A stretch of DNA of 60,562 nucleotides from Anaerocolumna jejuensis DSM 15929 (GTDB lineage Bacteria; Bacillota; Clostridia; Lachnospirales; Lachnospiraceae): assembly GCF_900142215.1 (NCBI RefSeq), contig NZ_FRAC01000036.1:1-60562 (forward strand), read 5' to 3'. Below, one piece after another: positions 16,647 to 25,140 of this stretch (position 1 is the first letter of the stretch; each line of letters begins with the position of its first letter). Below the pieces are notes generated by a model that worked only from the letters and a program-made list of their open reading frames with translations, was not told the DNA's origin and did not search any database. The position numbers were made by a program, and so were the translations under genes.

Positions 16647-17825
16647 ATGAAAATAAAAAATAAAATCCTGAAAAGAATATTGATAGTATTATCCGTATTT
16701 ATAGCGTTCTTCTTAGTTTTAATAGCAATACTATTTATCTTCATCATTAAAAGACCAACACAAATCAATGACTTTAGTAAAACTGAATTAAATAAATGGA
16801 ACAAAATTACGTTAGGCAGTTCGGTGAAATCAGGGGATGGTTCAGAGTATTACCTGCTGAGCAAAAGAGGCACCAGCAAGAACTGGATTATCTTTTTTTC
16901 AGGTGGTGGGATGAATTGGGATGATGCATCAACAGCTTCACCTATTACTATTTCCAGTGTGCTGCATGGAAAGGCCCTTACCTACTTTGCAAATATTCCG
17001 TTTTATAAGGTCAGCACAATGGGGGGAATTCTAGAAGCCGACAACAAAAGGAATCCATTCAATGACTGGAATTTTATCTATATTCCTTATAGCACTGGCG
17101 ATTTTCATATTGGGAATAATTCCGTAACATATGAAAAAAATAATAAAACTTGTATCTCGTATCATAACGGCAAGACAAATGTCCTTGCATGCTTAAACTG
17201 GTTTATTAAAAATGCTACAGAGCCTGATAAAATATTCGTATGTGGTGAAAGTGCGGGAGGGTTTGGTGCAGCTTTCTGGACGCCATATATTGCTGAGCAT
17301 GAAAACAATGCTCAAATCTTCGAATATTCCGACAGCTCCTATATTAATACCGATAGATGGGCAGACATTGTTGATTCCTACTGGAATGCGGATTTTGTAA
17401 ACACCTTTGGCTATGAACCAAAATCAGATATTATTACTACGGCATTGTCTTACGATGCCGCTGCCTATCCTAATATAACTTTTTTACAGTCGAATACCCT
17501 TTATGACAACTTGCTTATAAATTTCCAAAAGAGATTGAATGGAGTTCAGATGGATGATTCGGAGTATAAATATATTTGGTCAGAACAAATGCTTAACTCC
17601 ACGAAAAAATTATCGGCAAATTATCATAACTATTACTATTTTATATCGGATTATTCACTTGATTCTAAGAAAGGAACATCTCCGCATACTTTAAGTGTTG
17701 CAGGCAGCTTTTATGATGCAAACGAAGAAGATATCAGTCTTTGCAACTGGTTATTTGATTCAGTAGAGAATGGCTTGCGAAGGTGCGTAGGAACCAGATT
17801 TTTTAAGGAGTCTGCTGGATATTAA
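16647..17825 (+). CDS. Pectin acetylesterase-like alpha/beta hydrolase, membrane-anchored
   Basis: A 392-residue protein with a single N-terminal membrane segment (about 9-36, ILIVLSVFIAFFLVLIAIL), so the rest faces outside as an anchored enzyme. It carries the pectinacetylesterase-family marks: NWIIFFSGGGMNWDD (oxyanion region), then NDWNFIYIPYSTGDFHIG, the nucleophile motif CGESAGGFGAAFW, and a late histidine in SPHTLSV. The established reaction of the family is removal of acetyl groups from pectin or similar esters; the exact ester here is not predictable. Ribosome site GGAG. It lies between the GH13 and another hydrolase, with its own terminator. Confidence 0.75.
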   Translation: MKIKNKILKRILIVLSVFIAFFLVLIAILFIFIIKRPTQINDFSKTELNKWNKITLGSSVKSGDGSEYYLLSKRGTSKNWIIFFSGGGMNWDDASTASPITISSVLHGKALTYFANIPFYKVSTMGGILEADNKRNPFNDWNFIYIPYSTGDFHIGNNSVTYEKNNKTCISYHNGKTNVLACLNWFIKNATEPDKIFVCGESAGGFGAAFWTPYIAEHENNAQIFEYSDSSYINTDRWADIVDSYWNADFVNTFGYEPKSDIITTALSYDAAAYPNITFLQSNTLYDNLLINFQKRLNGVQMDDSEYKYIWSEQMLNSTKKLSANYHNYYYFISDYSLDSKKGTSPHTLSVAGSFYDANEEDISLCNWLFDSVENGLRRCVGTRFFKESAGY

Positions 17826-17888
17826 TTTTTCAGGAGTCTCAACCTTTTTCCATTTATAGTAATATAACCTTATTTGAGAGATTTAGCG

Positions 17889-17930
17889 GCGGCTTTGCAA
17901 TAATTGAAAAGCAAAGCCGCTATTATTTTA
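17889..17930 (+). terminator. Terminator of the pectin acetylesterase-like gene
   Basis: GCGGCTTTGC (17889-17898) pairs perfectly with GCAAAGCCGC (17911-17920), followed by a T-rich TATTATTTT. Confidence 0.8.
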
Positions 17931-17950
17931 ATAATAAGTTAATTTGGTTA

Positions 17951-17980
17951 TTGACTGACTAACAGTCAGTGAGGTATAAT
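17951..17980 (+). promoter_or_regulatory. Promoter with TetR-type operator in its spacer
   Basis: TTGACT (17951-17956) and a perfect TATAAT (17975-17980) are 18 bases apart. Within the spacer lies ACTGACT-AAC-AGTCAGT (17954-17970), a 7+3+7 dyad. The core TGACT-N7-AGTCA recurs before the downstream tetR gene, so that TetR protein most likely blocks this promoter. Confidence 0.8.
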
Positions 17981-18014
17981 AACAGCATCATAAATTATAA
18001 AGGAGATGGATATT

Positions 18015-19349
18015 ATGAAGCTTGATTTCTTGGACATGGATATTGGGACACTCGCATTCAGATTTGTACGCTCACTGATGGTTGCAGGAACCGGAGGTGC
18101 TGAAATTAACGAGTGCCTTTTGGCTTTGGAGAGGGCTCAGGACGACAGCGACGAAACCTGGGTAGTTGAATGGGAAAAAATTGCGGAAAAGGTCTTTCAT
18201 CATGCGGAACAAGCTGATAAATCCGGACAGGAGATTTCAGCCCGCAACGCATATTTCAGAGCGAGCAATTATTACAGGACGGCAATGTTTTCACTGCCGC
18301 CTACCGACGAACGCCTTTTCAAATACTTGACACTGAACCGTGAACTGTTCCATAAGGCATTAAAGTGCTGTGCATCAAGAGTCGAAATCGTGGGAATTCC
18401 TTTTGGCAAATCCACCCTTCCGGGATATTACATTTCAGCAGATCCGGCAGGCGCGGCTAAGAGACCCACATTGATAGCGCTTAATGGAGGCGACTCGTGC
18501 AATGAAGAGACATTTCACTGGATGGGATTCACTGCCGCGGAAAGGGGCTGGAATTGCCTTACGTTTGAAGGTCCCGGACAGTGGAGCGCATTGCAGCTGA
18601 ACCCGGATTTGCCCCTGCATGTAGAATGGGAAGAAGAACTAAAAGCTGCAGTGGATTACCTTTTACAGCGCAATGACGTAGATCCCGATAATATATGCCT
18701 GATGGGATTTTCCTTATCAACTATGTTAGCATCGCGTGCAGTTGCATTTGAGAAAAGAATAAGAGCATGCGTACTCTCAGGAGGCCCGATTGTGGACGTG
18801 AACGAAGCCTATGAAGCTGTCCTGCCTCCGGATATTCAAAATGCCGCACCGGAAGTCAGAGATTCTATGTTTGCTATGATGGAAAAAGCTGAGCCAAGAT
18901 TAGCTGCCTTTGCCAACCATTACAGATGGGTGTTTGGCATACCTGATGCAACAATAAGCCAGCTTATGAACGCATGGGAGCCTTTCAATATCAAGGAACT
19001 TTCCGATAAAATAGAATGCCCTGTGCTGTCGATTATGGGAGAAGCAGAAATCATGCAGACCGATTTGGTCACAACAGTCGGAATCATGCAGTTTATTAGC
19101 AAGCTAAGGTGTCCGTTTTCACTTAAGATATACGGCATTGAAGAAGACGGATGGGCGGCCAGTCATTGCCAGATGGGAGCTTTAAGCGATATGACAGACT
19201 TAGTGTTTGATTGGCTTGACAATGCTTCGAAGGACAAAAGCGGAATAATAAAATCCTATACAAAACCTGACTGGAGTCTTATTAAAAAGTATCATGACAG
19301 CAGAGAACTGGATGAAATTCTTCAGAATATCAGGCTTCACATCGTGTAA
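18015..19349 (+). CDS. Alpha/beta hydrolase (FrsA/DHPON-hydrolase-like)
   Basis: A 444-residue serine hydrolase of the large type: a helical N-terminal domain (about 1-120), then the hydrolase fold with PTLIALNGGDSCNEE (oxyanion loop), TFEGPGQWSA, the nucleophile elbow GFSLSTMLASRA and a late AASHCQMG histidine. It resembles the FrsA / 2,6-dihydropseudooxynicotine hydrolase family (PF06500 type), which hydrolyse C-C or ester bonds. The elbow reads G-x-S-x-S rather than G-x-S-x-G. I start at 18015 because the ATG at 18006 touches the AGGAG. It is controlled by the promoter at 17951 and paired with the TetR gene at 19541, so it probably degrades or is induced by a small hydrophobic compound. 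Confidence 0.8.
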   Translation: MKLDFLDMDIGTLAFRFVRSLMVAGTGGAEINECLLALERAQDDSDETWVVEWEKIAEKVFHHAEQADKSGQEISARNAYFRASNYYRTAMFSLPPTDERLFKYLTLNRELFHKALKCCASRVEIVGIPFGKSTLPGYYISADPAGAAKRPTLIALNGGDSCNEETFHWMGFTAAERGWNCLTFEGPGQWSALQLNPDLPLHVEWEEELKAAVDYLLQRNDVDPDNICLMGFSLSTMLASRAVAFEKRIRACVLSGGPIVDVNEAYEAVLPPDIQNAAPEVRDSMFAMMEKAEPRLAAFANHYRWVFGIPDATISQLMNAWEPFNIKELSDKIECPVLSIMGEAEIMQTDLVTTVGIMQFISKLRCPFSLKIYGIEEDGWAASHCQMGALSDMTDLVFDWLDNASKDKSGIIKSYTKPDWSLIKKYHDSRELDEILQNIRLHIV

Positions 19350-19388
19350 ACTTAAATGAGTTATTTAAATATTTTCATTACTTCTTTA

Positions 19389-19424
19389 AGACCCGGGCTG
19401 CATTCTTGTTGCTCAGGTCTTTTT
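19389..19424 (+). terminator. Terminator after the alpha/beta hydrolase gene
   Basis: AGACC...GGTCT extended to a 10-position stem with two mismatches, then TTTTT. It separates the hydrolase from the tetR gene. Confidence 0.65.
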
Positions 19425-19478
19425 GATGATATCCCCGAAGCATTATATTGACAGCAGCTGTTGATTAAAAGTGTTGAT

Positions 19479-19495
19479 TGACTGAATGCTAGTCA
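19479..19495 (+). promoter_or_regulatory. TetR operator before the tetR gene
   Basis: TGACT-N7-AGTCA with flanks TGACTGA...AGTCAGAG, the same motif as at 17952-17968. It lies 46 bases before the tetR start, indicating autoregulation. Confidence 0.65.
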
Positions 19496-19540
19496 GAGAG
19501 TTACAATAAATTAATAAAATATTTTGTAGGAGGTTTTATT

Positions 19541-20155
19541 ATAACAAGAATATCTAAATATCCCGAAGAGCGAAAGAACGAGTTAATAGACACAGCCCTC
19601 TTGTTATTTATGGAGAAAGGGTTTGACAATACTTCGGTAAATGATATCGTCAAAAAGGTTGGAGTTGCTCAGGGGCTCTTCTATTACTATTTCAGCTCAA
19701 AGTATGAAATGCTGAACGCAGTTGTTGAAAGATACCTGGACAGAATCGCTGTATCGCTTAATGAATTAATGGAAGACAATAGCCTCAATACTGAAAAAAA
19801 GCTGGTGCTATTTCTTGAATTCCTTTTAAAGTATGGAGAAAAAAATGAGAATTTTGCTGCTGACCTGCATAGAGATGAAAATGCAATAATACATCATAAA
19901 CTTACAGATAAGGCCAATGAGCTCATTCCTCCTATATTTCTGAGATTGATTAATGAAGGTGTAGAAAAAGGCATCTGGAGCATGCCGTATTCCGGAGAAA
20001 TGCTGGAAATACTTGTTTTAGGAATAGGAGATTATTTGCACAAATACTATTTCAGCCCAGATGCAGGAGTATTTGAAAATAAAATGAAAGTTCTGGAAAG
20101 GTTTATCGAGCAGATGCTGGGAGCGGAGGAAGGCAGCCTAAGCTTGGAGCTGTGA
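19541..20155 (+). CDS. TetR-family repressor with a probable ATA start
   Basis: A 204-residue TetR protein. The normal N-terminus (TRISKYPEERKNELIDTALLLF, then DNTSVNDIVKKVGVAQGLFYYYF) begins at an ATA codon, 19541, seven bases after GGAGG (19529-19533). No ATG, GTG or TTG lies between the ribosome site and the helix-turn-helix. The first ATG (19601) would remove 20 residues, including the first helix of the DNA-binding domain. Either translation starts at ATA (or ATT 19538), or the gene is damaged. It should bind the TGACT-N7-AGTCA sites at 17952 and 19479 and control the hydrolase. Confidence 0.8.
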   Translation: MTRISKYPEERKNELIDTALLLFMEKGFDNTSVNDIVKKVGVAQGLFYYYFSSKYEMLNAVVERYLDRIAVSLNELMEDNSLNTEKKLVLFLEFLLKYGEKNENFAADLHRDENAIIHHKLTDKANELIPPIFLRLINEGVEKGIWSMPYSGEMLEILVLGIGDYLHKYYFSPDAGVFENKMKVLERFIEQMLGAEEGSLSLEL

Positions 20156-20358
20156 TTTTTCATGGCGATGCTTATGCTTTCTTGTAATTGAAATTCTCTG
20201 CCGCCAAGAGGCTACCAGATACAAAGGTCATCTTTTTTGAACTTCCAAGGCATATCAAAACCCTGGTGCTGATACCAAAAAAGTGAGATTCTGGAAGAGT
20301 TGATGATACAGATTTGATAATGATGTAATATAAAAGTCGATAATTTGTCTTGATTTTA

Positions 20359-20403
20359 CCCCTCGGTATGTGTTTGTGAGAACATATCGAGGGGTGATTT
20401 TTT
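20359..20403 (+). terminator. Terminator-like hairpin
   Basis: CCCCTCG with an extension pairs with CGAGGGG (20359-20365 with 20388-20394), plus partial pairing of TATGT with ACATA, followed within four bases by TTTTTT. It stands about 200 bases after the tetR stop. Confidence 0.6.
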
Positions 20404-20553
20404 GAAGTGAGGTTGCGTTGACAGGATATAGTTTGGTTATTTTGGAGAAGTTGGATGAGACAGGATTGATGCTGTAAAAAATGTAGTTAAAAGGCTGGTA
20501 AATTAGTAAATTAAGATTAATTAGTAAAGAATTAGCATTTCTGGTATACTGGT

Positions 20554-20577
20554 AGTAACAGTAACAGTAACAGTAAC
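20554..20577 (+). repeat. Hexamer microsatellite AGTAAC x4
   Basis: Four exact copies of AGTAAC lie between a TATACT box and the AGGAGGGGG ribosome site of the AraC/GyrI gene. Gain or loss of units would change spacing in the leader. Confidence 0.9.
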
Positions 20578-20589
20578 AGGAGGGGGCAT

Positions 20590-21519
20590 ATGACAAATCA
20601 GAAGTGTCAGATAGAGTACCTACGAAGAATTCATAAAGTGCAGGATTACATCGAGCAGCATTTAGGACAGTCCCTATCCATCACAGAGCTTGCTGATACT
20701 GCTGGATTTTCCAAATATCATTTCAGCCGTATTTTTCAGGGCATATTGCATGAGCCGTTAGCCCATTATGTGAATCGAATTCGAATGGAGAGGGCACTGT
20801 TTTTGCTGGCACACCGGACAGATAAGAATATGACGGATATTGCTTATGAACTTGGACTTTCGGATTCAGCCGTATTTTCCCGGGCATTTAAGAATTACTT
20901 TGGAGTCAGTCCAAGAGAATACCGGAAGGAATATAGCAAGAATCGCAAAGATTCTTATCTTTTGTCTGAGTACAATAAGAGTACAGCAAAGAAAGAATGG
21001 GCAGGCAATCCATATCCTGTTACCGGGCAGATTACGATAGAAAACCTGAAAGAGAAACAGGTTGCTTATGTCAGGCATACGGGCACTTATGAGACATTGG
21101 CAAAAGAGTATGTGCATCTGATGCAGGCGTTATTTGATTATGCGAAGGAACAACACCTTCTTGTTGAGGATAAGAACTGGGTCCTTGCCATGTATCATGA
21201 CAACCCGGAATTCGGAGAAGAGAGCCAGTTTCGGACTAGTCTGTGTCTGACGGTGCCGGAAGACATCAAAGTTAAGGAAGACGGAATCCTTGGGAGGATG
21301 AATTTAGAAGGCGGTCTGTATGCGGTCGGACATTTTCAGATTAGGAAGGAGCAGTACAGTGATGCATGGAATTATATGTATCAGGAGTGGATTATGGGCA
21401 GCGGGTATGTTCCAAGAGACTACAATCCATTTGAAGTGTATCGAAACATTCCCTCTGAAGGTGAGAGTCCTATCCATGAGGTGGACATCTACGTCCCCAT
21501 TGAGCCCATTCATTTCTAA
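20590..21519 (+). CDS. AraC-family regulator with GyrI-like effector domain
   Basis: A 309-residue regulator. Residues about 8-110 hold the AraC double helix-turn-helix (LSITELADTAGFSKYHFSRIF, then MTDIAYELGLSDSAVFSRAFKNYFGVSPREYR). Residues about 145-309 are the GyrI/BmrR-type ligand domain (QVAYVRHTGTYETLAKEY ... YVPRDYNPFEVY ... VDIYVPIEP). This Rob/SoxS-like architecture senses small hydrophobic drugs and activates resistance genes. It has a very strong ribosome site (AGGAGGGGG) and is followed 30 bases later by the UvrA-like gene, so it likely activates that operon. Confidence 0.85.
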   Translation: MTNQKCQIEYLRRIHKVQDYIEQHLGQSLSITELADTAGFSKYHFSRIFQGILHEPLAHYVNRIRMERALFLLAHRTDKNMTDIAYELGLSDSAVFSRAFKNYFGVSPREYRKEYSKNRKDSYLLSEYNKSTAKKEWAGNPYPVTGQITIENLKEKQVAYVRHTGTYETLAKEYVHLMQALFDYAKEQHLLVEDKNWVLAMYHDNPEFGEESQFRTSLCLTVPEDIKVKEDGILGRMNLEGGLYAVGHFQIRKEQYSDAWNYMYQEWIMGSGYVPRDYNPFEVYRNIPSEGESPIHEVDIYVPIEPIHF

Positions 21520-21549
21520 TATGCTGCAAATCAATTCAGAGGTGAGCAT

Positions 21550-23910
21550 ATGGAAGAAATCAAGATTCAAGGGGCACGAATCCATAATCTAAAAAATATC
21601 AATCTAACGATTCCTAAGCAACAATTAGTAATCATTACAGGTATCAGCGGGTCCGGAAAATCCAGTCTTGCATTTGATATTTTATTTGAAGAAGGCAAAA
21701 ACCAATATCTACGCTCGATTGGCATTCTGGCTGGACTTGATAACGAAGATCGGTTCGACACGATAGAAGGAATTGGCCCAGCGGTGGCGGTGCACCAGAA
21801 TACCATAAGACAGAGCAATCCCCGTTCTACAGTGGGCACAAAGACCGGAATACTAAATCAGCTGGCGCTCATTTATGCCAGTGATGGAAAAGCTTTGGAG
21901 GAGGAGAGGGAACATCTTTCCCCCAGTGCATTTCTCTATACAACGGCTGATGGCATGTGTATTAACTGCCAGGGAAGAGGTGCTTATTATGATATCAATC
22001 TGGAACAGTTAATCCCTGATAAAACAACAACGCTATTAGAGGTCTATGAAAACCTTAAAGTAACCGCCGGTTTCTTACGGATTCTAAAGAAGAAATATGA
22101 TATGTATTTTGGGACCCCATTCTGGCAGCTTCCGGAAGATATTAGGGACGAAGTGGTCTATGGAACATATGACAACGGCAAACAAAGCTATTGTCTGGAG
22201 CGGATACTTAAGAATGCTTATGAAAAGGGCGAGGATGTAGAGGAAATCTATGCGAAGACAGAATGTCCGGATTGTCATGGGGAAAGGGTCAGTGATGATG
22301 CCAGAGAAGTCTTTCTTCATGGAAAGCAGATTGGTGAACTGGGACAGATGACACTGACAGGTCTTCTTGATTTTCTGGATGGGATATTGGACGAGGAACT
22401 ATCCCAGTTTAGTAAGAACGTTGTAAAACATGTAAGGCGGAAAATAAAGCATCTGATTCAGTTTCGCTTGGGACATTTGACTCTTTACCGGGAGATGTCA
22501 TCGTTAAGCGGCGGCGAGGTACAGCGCATCTTTCTCCATCTCCACCTGGAGTCAGGGCTGGATTCTCTGATCTATGTCTTTGATGAGCCGATGGCAGGAC
22601 TACACCCGTCTGAGAAGCAAATCATGATCAAAGCGGTAAAGGAATTAAGGAACATTGGCAATACAGTGATTGTGGTAGAGCATGATAAAGAGATGATTTG
22701 TCAAGCGGACCATGTGATTGAGATTGGTCCTAAGGCTGGTGTAGAAGGAGGAACTGTAGTTTACCAGGGTGATTATGAAGAATACAGGAAAGCGGACACT
22801 CTGCTTAGTCAGTATCTTTCCGGTAAATGTTTAATGCCGGAACGGACGGTCAGAAAGCGTAGCTTTGATGAAGAAGACAGCCTGATTCTGGAACATGCAG
22901 GTACCCATTATTTAAAGAATTTAACAGTAGCATTCCCACTTCATGCTATGGTAGGGATTGCCGGGCTATCCGGGAGTGGTAAGAGTTCTCTGATTGAAGG
23001 GACACTATTAAAACGTCTTGCCAGCGCAAGCAAATTTAATAAAGCATTTGCAAGCAAATTTAATAAAGCATTTGCAAGCAAATTTGATAAAGCATTTCCT
23101 GGTAAATTAGGTCATGCAACCGGTATAGCAGGTGTAGAACGGATAAGTTGTTTTGTAAAGATATCCCAGGAACCGATTGGAAGAAGTGCCAGCTCTACGC
23201 CAGCCTCTTATATTGGAATCTGGGATAAGGTCAGGGAGCTTTTTGCTGCTCAGCCGGAGGCAAAGAGAAGGAACATGAGTGCCGGACATTTCTCGTTCCA
23301 TTCAAAAGGAGCATGCCCGGACTGTGGTGGCAGCGGCTATGAAAGAATCTTCCTGACCGCTGATTTTTCTGTTGATAAGCAATGCCAGAGGTGTCACGGC
23401 AAACGGTTTCAGGAAGATAGCCTTTTCGTGGAATATAAGGGGAAAACGATTACTGATGTATTAGACATGAGTATTGCAGATGCGTGCTCCTTTTTTACAG
23501 ATCAGTGCAGCATTGTAAAGCCTCTGCGTATCTTAGAGCAAATGGGCATGGGATACTTAACTCTTGGTCAGCCCACTTCTTCTTTAAGCGGTGGTGAGGC
23601 ACAGAGAGTAAAGCTTGCCAAAGAGCTGGGCCGGCAGCGAGGGGGCAATGTGCTCTATGTGCTGGATGAACCAACAACCGGACTTAGCCTGTATGATACG
23701 GCATTGCTGCTAAAGCTATTAGATCAGCTGGTTACCAGTGGAAATTCAGTGATTGTCATTGAACACAATACAGAGGTCTTAAAGAACTGTGATTATATTA
23801 TTGAACTTGGTCCGGAAGGCGGAGATAGGGGCGGTGAGATTATTGCGGAAGGAACACCGGAGCAGCTCATAGACAATCCTAATTCCAGGACAGGGAGGTA
23901 TCTGAAATGA
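21550..23910 (+). CDS. UvrA-like ABC ATPase (short, drug-resistance type)
   Basis: At 786 residues it is shorter than housekeeping UvrA (about 940) and carries two ABC modules. Walker A of the first is GISGSGKSSL (31-40); zinc-finger cysteines are at CINCQG and CPDCHG; the first signature is LSGGEVQR with FDEPMAGLHP. The second module has GLSGSGKSSL, zinc fingers CPDCGG and CQRCHG, LSGGEAQR and LDEPTTGLS. Short UvrA2/DrrC-like paralogs protect against DNA-intercalating drugs, without a full excision role. Directly after the second Walker A, residues 493-516 are three copies of ASKF(N/D)KAF encoded by 24-base repeats. It overlaps the next gene by four bases. Confidence 0.85.
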   Translation: MEEIKIQGARIHNLKNINLTIPKQQLVIITGISGSGKSSLAFDILFEEGKNQYLRSIGILAGLDNEDRFDTIEGIGPAVAVHQNTIRQSNPRSTVGTKTGILNQLALIYASDGKALEEEREHLSPSAFLYTTADGMCINCQGRGAYYDINLEQLIPDKTTTLLEVYENLKVTAGFLRILKKKYDMYFGTPFWQLPEDIRDEVVYGTYDNGKQSYCLERILKNAYEKGEDVEEIYAKTECPDCHGERVSDDAREVFLHGKQIGELGQMTLTGLLDFLDGILDEELSQFSKNVVKHVRRKIKHLIQFRLGHLTLYREMSSLSGGEVQRIFLHLHLESGLDSLIYVFDEPMAGLHPSEKQIMIKAVKELRNIGNTVIVVEHDKEMICQADHVIEIGPKAGVEGGTVVYQGDYEEYRKADTLLSQYLSGKCLMPERTVRKRSFDEEDSLILEHAGTHYLKNLTVAFPLHAMVGIAGLSGSGKSSLIEGTLLKRLASASKFNKAFASKFNKAFASKFDKAFPGKLGHATGIAGVERISCFVKISQEPIGRSASSTPASYIGIWDKVRELFAAQPEAKRRNMSAGHFSFHSKGACPDCGGSGYERIFLTADFSVDKQCQRCHGKRFQEDSLFVEYKGKTITDVLDMSIADACSFFTDQCSIVKPLRILEQMGMGYLTLGQPTSSLSGGEAQRVKLAKELGRQRGGNVLYVLDEPTTGLSLYDTALLLKLLDQLVTSGNSVIVIEHNTEVLKNCDYIIELGPEGGDRGGEIIAEGTPEQLIDNPNSRTGRYLK
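23026..23097 (+). repeat. Three 24-base in-frame tandem repeats
   Basis: Units at 23026-23049, 23050-23073 and 23074-23097; the first two are identical and the third differs by one base (AAT to GAT). They encode an eight-residue unit in the UvrA-like protein. A fourth, decayed half-unit may follow (AFPGKLG). Confidence 0.9.
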
Positions 23911-24887
23911 CTTTAAAAACGCAGATGGAAAGGATAATAAATAAAAGCTACAACAATATCGGAGGCATTATTGTACTGAAAGGCGGTAAAACAGTATATG
24001 AAAACTATTTGAATGATTGCACTGCTGCCAGTACCTTACATGTTTTTTCAGTAACAAAAAGTATTATTTCCATATTAATTGGTATTGCAATAGACAAGGG
24101 TCATATAAAAAGCATCAACCAGAAAGTATTGGATTTTTTCCCGGATTATACAGTGAAAAGAGGAGAAAAAACGATACAGGATGTAACACTTAAGGATTTG
24201 CTCACAATGACAGCTCCATATAAATATAAAGCAGAACCCTACACAGAATATTTTACAAGCGATGACTGGGTAAAGAGTGCGCTTGATTTATTAGGAGGTA
24301 AGGGAAAGATAGGAGAATTTAGATATACTCCTCTTATAGGACCAGATATTTTGTCTGGTATTCTGGTAAAAACAACTGGGCGATCCGTAATTGATTTTGC
24401 GACAGAATACGTATTCTCACCATTAGGAATTAATGTTCCGGGCAATATAGTTTTTCGCAATGAGGAGGAACAGCTTGCCTGGTATAAAGAAAAAAATGTA
24501 AGAGGCTGGGTTGCCGACAGGAATGGAGTAAACACAGCGGGCTGGGGACTTTCGCTGACACCTATGGATATGGCAAAGATAGGCCAGCTATATTTAGATG
24601 GTGGAGTGTGGAAGGATAGACAAATGGTACCGGCATGGTGGATAGAAGAGAGTACAAAGGAACATAGCAGATGTAACCAGTATAAGCTGTCATATGGTTA
24701 TCTGTGGTGGATTATTGATGATAAAGAACATATTTATGCTGCTATGGGAGATGGGGGGAATGTGATTTACGTCAATGCAAAGAAAAAAATGGTGGTTTCC
24801 ATTGCTTCTCTTTCTATGCCACATGCGAAGGATAGGATTAAATTAATGAAAGAATATATTGAACCGGTGTTTGAAAATTATATATAG
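23907..24887 (+). CDS. Beta-lactamase-fold serine hydrolase
   Basis: A 326-residue protein of the class C beta-lactamase/esterase fold (PF00144 type). The SxxK motif is SVTK, followed by the family's KDLLTMTA. At the second motif position the sequence is FRYTPLIGPDILSGIL, so the usual Y-x-N reads Y-T-P. A late GDGGNVIYV takes the place of the HTG/KTG box. There is no signal peptide, so it would work in the cytoplasm, more likely as an esterase or amidase than a classical beta-lactamase. Its ATG overlaps the stop of the UvrA-like gene (ATGA), a mark of translational coupling and shared regulation. Confidence 0.8.
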   Translation: MTLKTQMERIINKSYNNIGGIIVLKGGKTVYENYLNDCTAASTLHVFSVTKSIISILIGIAIDKGHIKSINQKVLDFFPDYTVKRGEKTIQDVTLKDLLTMTAPYKYKAEPYTEYFTSDDWVKSALDLLGGKGKIGEFRYTPLIGPDILSGILVKTTGRSVIDFATEYVFSPLGINVPGNIVFRNEEEQLAWYKEKNVRGWVADRNGVNTAGWGLSLTPMDMAKIGQLYLDGGVWKDRQMVPAWWIEESTKEHSRCNQYKLSYGYLWWIIDDKEHIYAAMGDGGNVIYVNAKKKMVVSIASLSMPHAKDRIKLMKEYIEPVFENYI

Positions 24888-24901
24888 TGAATCCAATTTT
24901 T

Positions 24902-24944
24902 ATGCTTTTGCTAAAAGTTACGGCTTTTAGGCAAAAGCATTTTT
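24902..24944 (+). terminator. Terminator of the UvrA-like operon
   Basis: ATGCTTTTGC pairs with GCAAAAGCAT (24902-24911 with 24931-24940), with an inner TAAAAG/CTTTTA stem, then TTTT. Confidence 0.85.
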
Positions 24945-25001
24945 GATGTTTAGAGGTATCGTAACAAGATACAAAACAACTCAAAGTATCATATTAACCC
25001 A

Positions 25002-25031
25002 TTGTATTATATTGTTACAAGTTGGTATGAT
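25002..25031 (+). promoter_or_regulatory. Candidate promoter of the XRE-ABC exporter operon
   Basis: TTGTAT (25002-25007) and TATGAT (25026-25031) with an 18-base spacer, about 110 bases before the XRE gene. Part of the spacer (TTGTTAC) is the complement of a GTAACAA at 24961, a possible operator pair. Confidence 0.4.
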
Positions 25032-25140
25032 AGTAGCAGGAATTGTAATTGATAATAGCAGTAATGGTAATTGAATGGTACTGAGCGGCCTGCATTTGCT
25101 ATTTCTGAATGAAGGCATGAAGAATTAGGAGTGTACAAAG

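Larger units (their letters stand above)
20156..20589. other. Intergenic region
   Basis: It contains the hairpin at 20359-20403 and the AGTAAC repeat at 20554-20577. I see no coding remnant; a TATACT box at 20545-20550 could be the -10 of the AraC gene, without a good -35. Confidence 0.45.

Noticed and set aside
21304..21592. Overlapping frames on both strands across the end of the AraC/GyrI gene
   Set aside because: They overlap the well-supported AraC/GyrI coding sequence in other frames and have no motifs or ribosome sites.
24961..25020. GTAACAA...TTGTTAC pair before the XRE gene
   Set aside because: Seven-base arms about 45 bases apart in A+T-rich DNA are likely by chance; mentioned only with the promoter.
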